Source of the DNA: Desulfosporosinus shakirovi
GTDB lineage: Bacteria > Bacillota > Desulfitobacteriia > Desulfitobacteriales > Desulfitobacteriaceae
Assembly (NCBI RefSeq): GCF_020595055.1
Contig: NZ_JAJDOO010000033.1
Location: forward strand, 1-53,984
Direction: 5' to 3'
Length of the DNA: 53,984 nucleotides
A model generated the notes under the pieces. It worked only from the letters and a program-made list of their open reading frames with translations. It did not search any database and was not told where the DNA came from. Below are positions 16,610-24,818 of this stretch, piece after piece (within the stretch, counting starts at the first letter, position 1; each line of letters opens with the position of its first letter). The translations under genes and the position numbers were made by a program.

Positions 16610-17194
16610 ATGCGAGAAGCTTGTATTGAACGGAAAACTAAGGAAACAGAAATCCGTGTGCGTTTGAATCTTGATGGTACCGGAGAGGCTCAAGTAAAGA
16701 CGGGAATTGGTTTCTTTGATCATATGCTGACAGCGTTTGCCCGATTTGCCTATCTGGATCTAATTCTTGAGGTCAGCGGGGATTTGGAGGTGGATGCCCA
16801 CCATACGATTGAGGATTGTGGGATCGTGCTGGGGCAAGCAGTGCGGGAGGCTTGCGGCGATAAAGCAGGGATTGAACGACTTGGTGAGGCCCTGCTTCCT
16901 ATGGACGAAGCCCTTGTTCAAGTGGCATTGGACCTCTCGAATCGGCCCTATCTAGTTTGGGATGTGGATTGTTCAGATGGTATGGTTGGTGAGTTTCCAG
17001 TCGAGATGGCAGAGGAGTTTTTCAGAGCGTTAGCGGTACAGAGCGGGCTTACTTTGCATGTGAGGAAGCTTTATGGTAAGAACCGACATCATATTCTAGA
17101 AGCTGCCTTTAAAGGTGCGGGGAGAGCTCTGGGACTGGCTTTACGCCGGAACACTCGGTATCATGGTATCCTTTCAACCAAAGGAGTTTTATAA
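16610..17194 (+). CDS. hisB: Imidazoleglycerol-phosphate dehydratase HisB
   Basis: Monofunctional 194-residue enzyme dehydrating imidazoleglycerol phosphate to imidazole-acetol phosphate. The Mn-binding motifs are present in both repeats: G-I-G-F-F-D-H-M-L and D-A-H-H-T-I-E-D-C in the first half, then K-N-R-H-H-I-L-E-A-A-F-K in the second. No histidinol phosphatase domain is fused, so that activity must be encoded outside the window. GAAAGG lies upstream of the ATG. The stop is directly followed by the hisH ATG. Confidence 0.93.
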   Translation: MREACIERKTKETEIRVRLNLDGTGEAQVKTGIGFFDHMLTAFARFAYLDLILEVSGDLEVDAHHTIEDCGIVLGQAVREACGDKAGIERLGEALLPMDEALVQVALDLSNRPYLVWDVDCSDGMVGEFPVEMAEEFFRALAVQSGLTLHVRKLYGKNRHHILEAAFKGAGRALGLALRRNTRYHGILSTKGVL

Positions 17195-17824
17195 ATGATT
17201 GGAATTGTAGATTATGGACGAGGAAACATAAGAAGTGTGGAGAAGGCTTTAGAAAAGGTTGGTTTTGAGGCAACTATTATGGCTTCCCCAGCGGAACTAA
17301 GCACTGTGAATGGTCTTATACTTCCAGGCGTTGGGGCGTTTGCTGATGCAATGCAGGCGTTGGAACAAGGGGGATGGATTGAGCCACTCATCCAGTTCGC
17401 TCGCTCCGGGCGCCCTTTCTTGGGAATCTGTCTGGGAATGCAGATTCTCTTTGAGATTGGGGAAGAGCACGGTGAGCACACTGGGTTAGGACTCTTAACT
17501 GGCCGCGTGGTAAAATTTCCGCCGGGTAGGAAGGTTCCCCATATGGGTTGGAATAGTTTGCGACTGGAGCAACCCTCTCATCTTCTGGAAGGGATTCCGA
17601 ATGAATCCTACTTTTATTTTGTTCATTCCTATTATGCAGAACCTAGTGAGCAGAAAGATATTGTAGCGACCAGCGACTATGGAGTCGTTTTCCCAGCCGT
17701 TGTAGGCAAGGACAATGTTTGGGGAGCACAATTTCACCCAGAGAAATCAAGTCCTTGGGGACTACAGATACTAACGAATTTTGGAAAGTGGGTGAATGCG
17801 GATGATACTCTTTCCAGCCATTGA
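17195..17824 (+). CDS. hisH: Imidazole glycerol phosphate synthase glutaminase subunit HisH
   Basis: Class I glutamine amidotransferase of 209 residues that supplies ammonia to HisF. The nucleophile is Cys in F-L-G-I-C-L-G-M-Q, and the triad is completed by His and Glu in F-H-P-E-K-S near the C terminus. The N-terminal I-V-D-Y-G-R-G-N-I-R and the P-H-M-G-W-N motif are typical. It begins one base after hisB and overlaps hisA by 29 bp, so the three are tightly coupled. Confidence 0.94.
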   Translation: MIGIVDYGRGNIRSVEKALEKVGFEATIMASPAELSTVNGLILPGVGAFADAMQALEQGGWIEPLIQFARSGRPFLGICLGMQILFEIGEEHGEHTGLGLLTGRVVKFPPGRKVPHMGWNSLRLEQPSHLLEGIPNESYFYFVHSYYAEPSEQKDIVATSDYGVVFPAVVGKDNVWGAQFHPEKSSPWGLQILTNFGKWVNADDTLSSH

Positions 17825-18590
17825 TCTTAAAGAGGGAAAAGCGGTACGCCTTTTACAGGGACGGATGGAAGATTCGACGATTTATGCAGATAATCCTGTT
17901 AATGTTGCTAAAGAATTTGAGAATCAAGGTGTAGAGTATTTACATATGGTTGATCTGAATGGCGCATTTTCTGGAAAACCAATGAATGACGAAACCATAC
18001 GGCGGATTGTGAGAAGTGTATCGATGAAAATTCAAGTAGGTGGTGGAATCCGCACGATGGAGCGGATTACAGAGCTTTTAGAGTTAGGGGTCGAACGGGT
18101 TATTCTGGGAACAATCGCCGTCAAAAACCCGAAATTGGTCGCCGAAGCAGCACGCCGGTATGGGAAACGAGTTATTGTGGGGATTGATGCCAAGGATGGC
18201 TTGGTTGCAGTTCAAGGTTGGGCGGAAGCCACAGAAATACAAGCAGTAGACTTGGGGAAGGCTATGAAAGCTGTGGGAATCGAAAGCGTGGTTTTCACTG
18301 ATATTTCGCGTGACGGAATGCTCCAAGGACCTAATATCGAGAGCACTGTACAGATGGCCCAGGAAACTGGCTTATCAGTGATCGCCTCTGGTGGAATTTC
18401 TACGTTAGATGATCTGCGAAAGTTGGAGGCCGAGGCGCTTAGAGGAGTTTCTATCGAGGGTGCTATTACAGGAAAAGCTCTCTATAGCGGAGCTTTCACT
18501 TTGAGGGAAGCTTTAGAGGCTGCTGGTGGAGGAATGAGTGATAAGAAACAGAAATATGTAGCACCAACCGAATCAGTAAAACAGGATTGA
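17796..18590 (+). CDS. hisA: ProFAR isomerase HisA
   Basis: Phosphoribosylformimino-AICAR-phosphate isomerase with a beta/alpha-barrel built as two half-barrels. The catalytic Asp residues are in F-P-A-I-D-L-K-E-G-K-A-V-R-L (start) and V-G-I-D-A-K-D-G (middle). Phosphate loops are V-G-G-G-I-R and A-S-G-G-I-S. ATG 17796 lies inside the hisH tail; the in-frame ATG at 17802 is an alternative. At 264 residues it is about 20 longer than most HisA because of a charged C-terminal tail (S-D-K-K-Q-K), which looks dispensable. Confidence 0.93.
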   Translation: MRMILFPAIDLKEGKAVRLLQGRMEDSTIYADNPVNVAKEFENQGVEYLHMVDLNGAFSGKPMNDETIRRIVRSVSMKIQVGGGIRTMERITELLELGVERVILGTIAVKNPKLVAEAARRYGKRVIVGIDAKDGLVAVQGWAEATEIQAVDLGKAMKAVGIESVVFTDISRDGMLQGPNIESTVQMAQETGLSVIASGGISTLDDLRKLEAEALRGVSIEGAITGKALYSGAFTLREALEAAGGGMSDKKQKYVAPTESVKQD

Positions 18591-18604
18591 GGAGGGGATG
18601 AGAC

Positions 18605-19366
18605 ATGTTAAGCAAGCGGATCATTCCCTGTTTAGACGTCCATGAGGGGCGTGTGGTTAAGGGAACTAATTTTGTGCAGTTACGTGATGCTGGGGACCCA
18701 GTGGAACTCGCAGCTCTCTATGACCAAGAAGGTGCTGATGAGTTAATTTTCTTAGATATAACCGCTTCCTCTGATAACCGAGAAACAATGGTTGATGTAG
18801 TACGCCGAACAGCCGAGCAAGTTTTCATTCCCTTCACCATTGGAGGCGGACTGCGTACTATCGGGGATATTCGCCGCATGCTTAGGGCGGGGGCGGATAA
18901 GATTGCTTTAAACACTTCTGCGGTTCAGAACCCCAGGCTTATTCAAGAAGGGGCCCATGCTTTTGGGAGTCAGTGTATTGTCGTGGCTATTGATGCTCGA
19001 AGCAACGCACCAGGTCAATGGGAAGTGTATATTCATGGTGGAAGAACAGCGACGGGCAAGGATGTCTTGGAATGGGCAGCAGAGGCGGAAGCTCTTGGTG
19101 CGGGAGAAATCCTCTTGACTTCCATGAATCGCGACGGAACTAAGATTGGCTACGAATTAGAATTGACTCGGACTGTGAGTCGAGCCGTGTCCCTGCCCGT
19201 CATAGCGAGCGGTGGTGTAGGAACCTTAGAACACTTAGCGGAAGGGCTCACCTTAGGGGAAGCGGACGCCGTCTTAGCGGCTTCGATCTTTCATTACAAG
19301 GAGTACAGCATTGGGGAAGCTAAACGCTATCTGGCGCAACGAGGAATTTTGGTACGACATTCGTAG
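18605..19366 (+). CDS. hisF: Imidazole glycerol phosphate synthase cyclase subunit HisF
   Basis: Barrel enzyme of 253 residues that uses ammonia from HisH to make imidazole glycerol phosphate and AICAR. Catalytic Asp residues sit in [14 protein letters not shown] near the N terminus and V-V-A-I-D-A-R-S in the middle. Phosphate-binding loops are G-G-G-L-R and A-S-G-G-V-G. GAGGGGATGAG precedes the ATG, 14 bp after hisA. The partner HisH is encoded two genes upstream. Confidence 0.94.
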   Translation: MLSKRIIPCLDVHEGRVVKGTNFVQLRDAGDPVELAALYDQEGADELIFLDITASSDNRETMVDVVRRTAEQVFIPFTIGGGLRTIGDIRRMLRAGADKIALNTSAVQNPRLIQEGAHAFGSQCIVVAIDARSNAPGQWEVYIHGGRTATGKDVLEWAAEAEALGAGEILLTSMNRDGTKIGYELELTRTVSRAVSLPVIASGGVGTLEHLAEGLTLGEADAVLAASIFHYKEYSIGEAKRYLAQRGILVRHS

Positions 19367-19411
19367 TTCGATATTCGAACTTGCGATATGGACAGAAAGG
19401 TAGAGATACAT

Positions 19412-20092
19412 ATGGATGCAAATGAAATACAAGCTTTAGACTTATCGAAGATCCGCTGGGATGCTCACGGGCTTGTTCCTGCGATTGTTCAGGATGTGGA
19501 GACTAGGGAAGTTTTAATGCTGGCATATATGAATGAAGAGTCCTTAGGTCGGACTCTGCATGAAGGGAAGGCTTGTTATTATAGCCGAAGTCGACAATCT
19601 CTGTGGCTGAAAGGGGAAACCTCGGGACATTTCCAGGAGATCGTGGATATTAAATTTGACTGTGATCAGGACGCCTTACTTCTGACTGTGAAGCAAATCG
19701 GTATGGCTTGCCATGAAGACTATTTCTCGTGTTTTCACTATGATCTGACCAGCGAAGGATTTGAGGGAATTGGAAAGGCTAAAGTGAGGCCTGAGCCCAC
19801 ACTGGGAAGGACCCTAGAGCTGTTGACAGATGTGATTCATTCCAGAAATCAGGAACGGCCTGAAGGAGCTTATACAACCTATCTCTTTGAAAAAGGGATT
19901 GATAAGATCCTTAAAAAAGTCGGAGAAGAAAGTGCGGAAGTGATTATCGCCGCTAAGAATGCTGATCCAGAAGAGATAAGGTGTGAAGTATCGGATTTGT
20001 TCTATCATGTGTTAGTAATGCTTGAAGAGCGCGGGGTTGGAGTCAGTGAGGTAGCCAGGGAGTTGCTTGAGCGGCGTAAAGTAGGATGTTAA
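19412..20092 (+). CDS. hisI: Bifunctional phosphoribosyl-AMP cyclohydrolase / phosphoribosyl-ATP pyrophosphatase
   Basis: Two fused domains catalyse steps 2 and 3 of the pathway. HisI-type cyclohydrolase (about 1-110): [20 protein letters not shown]-x-K-G-E-T-S-G, and the metal-binding D-C-D-Q-D-A-L-L. HisE-type pyrophosphohydrolase (about 130-226): [23 protein letters not shown] 19412 is preferred because AGAAAGG lies upstream. ATG 19388 adds eight residues but has no ribosome site. Last his gene; a long hairpin follows. Confidence 0.92.
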   Translation: MDANEIQALDLSKIRWDAHGLVPAIVQDVETREVLMLAYMNEESLGRTLHEGKACYYSRSRQSLWLKGETSGHFQEIVDIKFDCDQDALLLTVKQIGMACHEDYFSCFHYDLTSEGFEGIGKAKVRPEPTLGRTLELLTDVIHSRNQERPEGAYTTYLFEKGIDKILKKVGEESAEVIIAAKNADPEEIRCEVSDLFYHVLVMLEERGVGVSEVARELLERRKVGC

Positions 20093-20102
20093 ATTTAAGA
20101 CT

Positions 20103-20145
20103 GAAACAAACAAAGTTGGAAGAGAGTTCCGGCTTTGTTTGTTTC
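20103..20145 (+). terminator. Terminator of the his operon
   Basis: Perfect 13-pair stem GAAACAAACAAAG (20103-20115) with CTTTGTTTGTTTC (20133-20145). The U-rich 3' arm replaces a separate U-tract. Confidence 0.75.
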
Positions 20146-20263
20146 ATAGACACATTGGTTCATTAAAGGACCAGCTAAGCGGTATTAATAGATTATCTTT
20201 TAATATGGCAGTACAGGTGTACAATCTTTAAGGGACAGAAGACTTAATAGTGGAGTATAAAAT

Positions 20264-21253
20264 ATGAAAACTTTTTTAACTAAGTTTAATCAATGGTTAA
20301 ATAGGTATATGTTTGTAATGGTAACAGCTGGAATAGCCGCGGGATTCTTCATTCCGCTTATAAATTCACCGCTTATCAGTGCCTTAGCAACAGGTTTATT
20401 TGCCTATATGACCTTTATGAGCGCCTTACGTACAACCTTTCAGGATGTTGTTCGTATTTTAACGAAACCTCTTGTTCCTTTATGGAGCATGTTCTTAATC
20501 CATGGCATTTCACCGCTTGTTGCCTGGGGGGTAGGACTCTGGATCTACCCAGATAATTTCTACATGCGCTTAGGTCTTTTACTTGGTTCCACCATCCCGA
20601 TTGCGGTCACTTCGGTTATTTGGACCACGATTGCTAATGGAGATATTGCACTCGCATTGGTGACGGTGACTCTGGATACTTTACTGATCCCTATCTTGTT
20701 TCCAGCCTTTTTTATAATTATACTTGGAACAAGTATTGCCATCGATTATGGAAACATGGTATTGCGGTTGCTCTTAATGGTTACTATCCCGAGCATCCTT
20801 GGAATGGTAATTAATGAAATAACTAAAGGGAGGTTGGAGAACTTCTCTGTTTCAGTAGGGGGAGTGACTTCGAAGATTGCTAGCTTCTTCGTTGTCTTTC
20901 TCAATTCTGCTGTTGTTCTTCCGAATATAAAATGGGATATTTCGGCAGTCAAAATGATGACCGTCGTTGTGGGATTAGTCTCTGTTAATTATCTGATTGG
21001 GTTTTGCGGGAGCTATCTTTTAAAAGATCGGCGGCAAGAGGTTGTAACGGCTATGATCTTTAATGTAGGAATGCGCAATACAGGCTTTGGTTCTCTTATA
21101 GCCATTTCTTATTTCCCGGCTACAGTTGCCTTACCTATTGTCTTAACACTCCTCTTTCAACAACCGATTGCAGCGATCGTTTCGAAGGTTATAATGAAAT
21201 TTGATCATCAGGATCGTAAAATAAGACCCGAGGAAGGCACACTAACCATCTAG
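20264..21253 (+). CDS. Bile acid:sodium symporter (BASS) family transporter
   Basis: An integral membrane protein of 329 residues with about nine or ten hydrophobic segments. It matches the BASS/SBF family, whose bacterial members carry organic anions (bile acids, pantoate, 2-keto acids or sulfonates) with sodium. The late stretch M-I-F-N-V-G-M-R-N-T-G-F-G resembles the conserved crossover region that contributes to the sodium site. The substrate cannot be deduced. The ribosome site is weak (GGAG about 10 nt upstream). It stands alone after the his operon terminator; no partner gene is adjacent. Confidence 0.8.
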   Translation: MKTFLTKFNQWLNRYMFVMVTAGIAAGFFIPLINSPLISALATGLFAYMTFMSALRTTFQDVVRILTKPLVPLWSMFLIHGISPLVAWGVGLWIYPDNFYMRLGLLLGSTIPIAVTSVIWTTIANGDIALALVTVTLDTLLIPILFPAFFIIILGTSIAIDYGNMVLRLLLMVTIPSILGMVINEITKGRLENFSVSVGGVTSKIASFFVVFLNSAVVLPNIKWDISAVKMMTVVVGLVSVNYLIGFCGSYLLKDRRQEVVTAMIFNVGMRNTGFGSLIAISYFPATVALPIVLTLLFQQPIAAIVSKVIMKFDHQDRKIRPEEGTLTI

Positions 21254-21352
21254 TTAGAGATCGTTGAATATCAATGCCCTATGTGCCCATAGAGACGATG
21301 ATGCATTTTGAAGATTGGACTATCTCCTTTGAACAATAACATTGGGCTTTTT

Positions 21353-21958
21353 TTAGATAAAATACTTTACGTCTATCTGTAATGAATCTGAGATTTGTTG
21401 TATTACATTATCCAACTTATTTGGGAATTCGACCGTATCTGATAAAATAGATATTCTAACGACTTCGTCAGTACTGTTAATTTTCAACCAATATTCTTTT
21501 CCACTTATTGATTCTTGTCCAAATTCAGCAGTCCATTCGATTATGAATCCTTGATATTCACTTTTTAAAACATCGCGTACCTTATAGGACCTGAAATCAA
21601 AAGGACTTAAGGATTTGCTATAGCTAAGAAAACGCTCTAAATCTTTAATCTTCCATAACTGTATATAGCCCCTGAAAGCCAATTCATTGTTGTTTACTAA
21701 ATATGTACTAAATTGCATCTCATTTCCCATGTCAGAGCTAACGTAGATCTCGGTGGCATCCGGTACTGAAAATGTTATAGTATAGTCGTCTATATCATAT
21801 TGCGAAGACTTATAACTGGTCTTTATAGTTGCATAACTCTGTATTGGAAAATAACCATGTTTAATAGTTTTTACCGACCCTCTTAACGAAAGGATCAGAG
21901 ATATGAGCACTGCAATAATTAGAATTGCACCTATAAGGATAAGCGTTTTTTTTCTCAT
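21353..21958 (-). CDS. Membrane-anchored protein of unknown function
   Basis: A 201-residue protein I do not recognise. Residues 5-25 form one hydrophobic helix after a K/R-rich start, with no lipobox, so it is probably a single-span protein with the rest outside the cell. The exported part is rich in Ser, Tyr and Ile and ends in an amphipathic helix (N-K-L-D-N-V-I-Q-Q-I-S-D-S-L). The pattern is reminiscent of small extracytoplasmic beta-rich lipid- or stress-related domains in Firmicutes, but no family can be named. GAAGGGAG precedes the ATG. It stands alone between two transcription-unit ends. Confidence 0.6.
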   Translation of the reverse strand: MRKKTLILIGAILIIAVLISLILSLRGSVKTIKHGYFPIQSYATIKTSYKSSQYDIDDYTITFSVPDATEIYVSSDMGNEMQFSTYLVNNNELAFRGYIQLWKIKDLERFLSYSKSLSPFDFRSYKVRDVLKSEYQGFIIEWTAEFGQESISGKEYWLKINSTDEVVRISILSDTVEFPNKLDNVIQQISDSLQIDVKYFI

Positions 21959-22123
21959 CTTTTCTCCCTTCTTTTGTTTCCTACCTTATAATCTATTGAA
22001 ATGTATGAACAATATTACCTAACAACTTTTCGTATACCCTAAATGGTTTTGACAGCGCTGGCAACTTATTTATGGAAAGGCTTTTTGCTAAATTTCTAAT
22101 TTCCGTAAATGTATGCTAAATAA

Positions 22124-22174
22124 TTAAAGCACCCTATCGTGACTCTTACAGTCTAACTCGATAGGGTGCTTTAA
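22124..22174. terminator. Strong bidirectional-type terminator hairpin
   Basis: Perfect 16-pair stem TTAAAGCACCCTATCG (22124-22139) with 22159-22174 and a 19-nt loop. It ends the minus-strand glycosyltransferase-like gene. Confidence 0.85.
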
Positions 22175-22202
22175 TGCATCTGGCAGGGTTATTGTTTTGG
22201 AT

Positions 22203-23447
22203 TCAAGGCCTTGCAAAGTGTTCCATGATTTTTGCCCAAATACGTTGTGTTTCAAGGAATTCGCTATTATGTTTTTCAACATTTTTATGGTATTTCTCCA
22301 ATTCAGCTAAGACTTTGATAAAATCCGGCCTCTCGAAATAAGCGCATATTTTTGGCAATATCTCGTTAAGCTGTTCCCTCATCTCTTCAATCTTTTCATC
22401 GTAATGATCTCTTTGTGTGATGTAAAGCAGTAATGGCTTATAACGAATCCAACCTATACAGGCCTTGTAAAAGCGAGTGGTAATTTGCTCAGTATCAGCC
22501 TTTATAAATTTTAATCGGAGTGGGAGAACGCCTTCTAGAAGGTCATTATAAGTTGAGAACCCGTCATGAAATGTGTAACATGGCACGCGCAAAACTTTTC
22601 GTTCGCTAAGACAGGTACTTAAAAAGGTATCCTCGCCTCTAGCTCCTGGCGGATTGTAAAATGGAAAAATACGACGAGAATCAGTAAGGTTGATACATAG
22701 ATTAGCACCTGAGATGAATTTAGAATGGTTTATTTCCTGAACCGCTATGGCATCAGCGCTAGTCAATATTTTTGTATCAGCGTAGGTTACCCCGCCATTT
22801 TCCATAACAGTTTTCAAAGTATCCCAGTTAATGATATCATTGCTGATTGCCTCGATGAATGAACGGAAATCCGCTTCGGTCATAGTGTCATTAAACTCTA
22901 TATGGGGAATAGGGGATATATAGCCGCAATGATTCCCATGGGTGATGTCCGCTTGAGCAATATATTTAAGATGCCCTGTCAGGACCTCCTGGCCTCCCCA
23001 GATTGCTGTATTACGAGTATTGGTCACGGCCAGCGGGTATTCGTCGTCGTCCAGAAAAACCAGATAATCCATATTGTGCTTAATAGCGTTATATAGCACA
23101 GCGTTACGTTTGGCTGCATACCCCTTACCAAAGATCAAGGAAACTTCACTAAAATGGATGACGTTTTCTCGAATTAAATAATCAATTTCTTTTTTTATAG
23201 CAATGCTCCCAATAAAATTGCTGCTATCAATCTGCTCTGCTAGTTCTGGGTGTACATTGGTGTAATCAGTTATTTTAGTTTTATGATAATCAAGATCATA
23301 TGCTACAAAAAGATTTAAACTAATACTTTTGTTTTCTACCAACCCGGATTCCTTCCAAGTGTGTATATAGGTTCTCAGCACCTTTTGAAAGCTCTTTCTC
23401 CCAGTCGCAAAACCGATGGCAACTTTAATGATTTTGTCCTTGTGCAA
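22203..23447 (-). CDS. Glycosyltransferase-like protein (GT-A fold), function unknown
   Basis: A 414-residue soluble protein. Near residue 135 it has Y-L-V-F-L-D-D-D-E, an acidic DxD-type motif that binds metal-nucleotide-sugar in GT-A glycosyltransferases. It follows A-A-K-R-N-A-V-L-Y-N-A, a family-2-like element. A later G-A-R-G-E-D-T-F-L-S motif resembles the catalytic ED region of family-2 enzymes. The C-terminal ~90 residues are charged and helical, perhaps for oligomerisation. No signal peptide or membrane helix is seen. Acceptor and sugar are unknown. It is not close to a cell-wall or flagellar cluster here. The gene may sit in an acquired block, since both sides are occupied by unusual genes. 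Confidence 0.6.
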   Translation of the reverse strand: MHKDKIIKVAIGFATGRKSFQKVLRTYIHTWKESGLVENKSISLNLFVAYDLDYHKTKITDYTNVHPELAEQIDSSNFIGSIAIKKEIDYLIRENVIHFSEVSLIFGKGYAAKRNAVLYNAIKHNMDYLVFLDDDEYPLAVTNTRNTAIWGGQEVLTGHLKYIAQADITHGNHCGYISPIPHIEFNDTMTEADFRSFIEAISNDIINWDTLKTVMENGGVTYADTKILTSADAIAVQEINHSKFISGANLCINLTDSRRIFPFYNPPGARGEDTFLSTCLSERKVLRVPCYTFHDGFSTYNDLLEGVLPLRLKFIKADTEQITTRFYKACIGWIRYKPLLLYITQRDHYDEKIEEMREQLNEILPKICAYFERPDFIKVLAELEKYHKNVEKHNSEFLETQRIWAKIMEHFARP

Positions 23448-23561
23448 TTAATCGCTTCCTTTTGAAATAAATCTTTCATAAAGTCTCGTTACATTGCTAT
23501 AAATAATAGCAAAAGTTTAAAGTTTAAATGTCGCCAGCATCCTTGAAAACCTGAATAAATA

Positions 23562-23783
23562 CTAACATTTACTCGATTTCACAGGATAAAGATTAGTTCG
23601 TCTTTCTAAATGAGCTTTCATTATGCCCTTTAAGGCATGATCTGTCTTCGTGCAAATTCTCTTTACCTCGTAATGGTCCTCCATCACCCCGTTAGTATCA
23701 ACATGAGCTTGTACAATTACATCTGTGGCAATGTTCAAGCTAGTGTCAGGCCTAGTTTCCGTTTCCTTGATAGCTTTAGCCAC
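23562..23783 (-). CDS. Small protein of unknown function
   Basis: A 73-residue charged protein with no membrane segment and no recognised domain. GTG 23783 has AAGGAGG 9 nt upstream, which is strong support for a real gene. It begins 19 bp after the DUF1836 gene and is probably cotranscribed with it. The central stretch V-I-V-Q-A-H-V-D-T-N-G-V-M-E-D-H-Y-E-V looks like one or two beta strands followed by basic helices. Two late Cys/His residues are too sparse for a zinc finger. I cannot assign a function. Confidence 0.55.
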   Translation of the reverse strand: MAKAIKETETRPDTSLNIATDVIVQAHVDTNGVMEDHYEVKRICTKTDHALKGIMKAHLERRTNLYPVKSSKC

Positions 23784-23802
23784 TGAATAATGCCTCCTTT
23801 AG

Positions 23803-24420
23803 TCATTTCATACCCCCATCAATTGAGGGCGATTTAATCCACTTTAGAATAAGCTCCCTCGTAAAACTTGCCCACTTGGATATTGTCAAAAATGTCACAA
23901 AGGTTGATGCCTTAATATCATCTTCTGATGGATCTCTTTTAGCTCTGATTATTTCTAATGCTCTTCCGTAAAGTACATTTAGACTTGGGGTAAGTTTCTC
24001 AATTTCACTAAATAGAGATAAATGATATTCATATAACTCAACTAAAGTAAAATGTGATATCGACTCCCCATAGTCGATAATTTCTTTGGCCTCTTTTAAT
24101 TCAAACAACACTTTAAGATCGTTAGTCATAAGGATTCTAGCCACTTGTTGTGGTGGATACTTCTTACCGTCAGGGCTCTCAATGATGCCCCGTTTTACCC
24201 AGTTTTGAATTGTTGCAACCTCAAAGGCTTGATCATTTACGCCAATTATGGACCTAATGGAGTTACTTGTACCTAATTTAACGATTTGTGATGCCATTAA
24301 TTCTATATCAGGTATGCCTTTATTGTTACTAAACTTAGAAAACAAAGGACTTTCTGCACCCTTTATAATCATTTCTACGGGTCCCAAGATGTTTTCTTCT
24401 ATTTCATCATTTGACATCAA
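23803..24420 (-). CDS. DUF1836 domain protein, MerR-like helix-turn-helix regulator
   Basis: A 205-residue protein with the DUF1836 pattern. Residues about 65-115 read V-A-T-I-Q-N-W-V-K-R-G-I-I-x-S-P-x-G-K-K-Y-P-P-Q-Q-V-A, then a helix leading to L-F-E-L-K-E-A-K-E-I-I. This is a winged helix related to MerR, in which a helix-turn-helix precedes a wing containing a K-Y-P/S motif. The C-terminal ~80 residues are helical and probably bind a partner or dimerise. Regulatory targets are unknown. It heads a two-gene unit with the 73-residue protein. Confidence 0.65.
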   Translation of the reverse strand: MMSNDEIEENILGPVEMIIKGAESPLFSKFSNNKGIPDIELMASQIVKLGTSNSIRSIIGVNDQAFEVATIQNWVKRGIIESPDGKKYPPQQVARILMTNDLKVLFELKEAKEIIDYGESISHFTLVELYEYHLSLFSEIEKLTPSLNVLYGRALEIIRAKRDPSEDDIKASTFVTFLTISKWASFTRELILKWIKSPSIDGGMK

Positions 24421-24591
24421 AACACAACCTTAAATCAACATAATATAACAATAATAAGTGAAATGTATTTATTGTATTACATAAAGAGTTCAATTGACTG
24501 TATTATATTTATAATAGCTCTTTAATAGTATAAAGTCAAATAAAAATTATCGTTTTATACAGATTTATCCACCTAAAATTGATCGGAGAAG

Positions 24592-24610
24592 AAAAAACCC
24601 TTATAGGGTT
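24592..24610 (-). terminator. Short terminator-like hairpin
   Basis: On the minus strand, AACCC-TATAA-GGGTT followed by TTTT. The stem is only five pairs. It lies downstream of the minus-strand aminotransferase and the repeat copy B and could end either transcript. Confidence 0.45.
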
Positions 24611-24643
24611 AGACCTTTTAGCAGTCCACTCTATAGGGTTCAC

Positions 24644-24738
24644 TTTATCAATTCGAGACACCCACTTCTTTAAGTGGTTGTCTTCCTTATTCACTTCGGT
24701 GACGATAGCCTCCAGTGGAGAGTATCGCTAAGCGCTTT
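24644..24738 (-). repeat. Dispersed repeat, copy B, minus strand
   Basis: Reverse-complement relative of 13051-13145, sharing GCGCTT, CTATCGT-ACCGAAGT, GAATAAGGAA and the hairpin CCACTT-aaag-AAGTGG. One base is missing relative to copy A near GAAGTGAATAAGG, and the copy B reading frame is broken by a TAG. Flanked by the aminotransferase stop and a small hairpin. The rest of the gap 24421-24818 is AT-rich with no gene. Confidence 0.5.
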
Positions 24739-24818
24739 TGTCCACAAGTTACATCGGGAGGTTTGTTTTTCTTTACAAATACAGGTCTAAACGTATCCTA
24801 TATGGGTTAATTAGAGTG

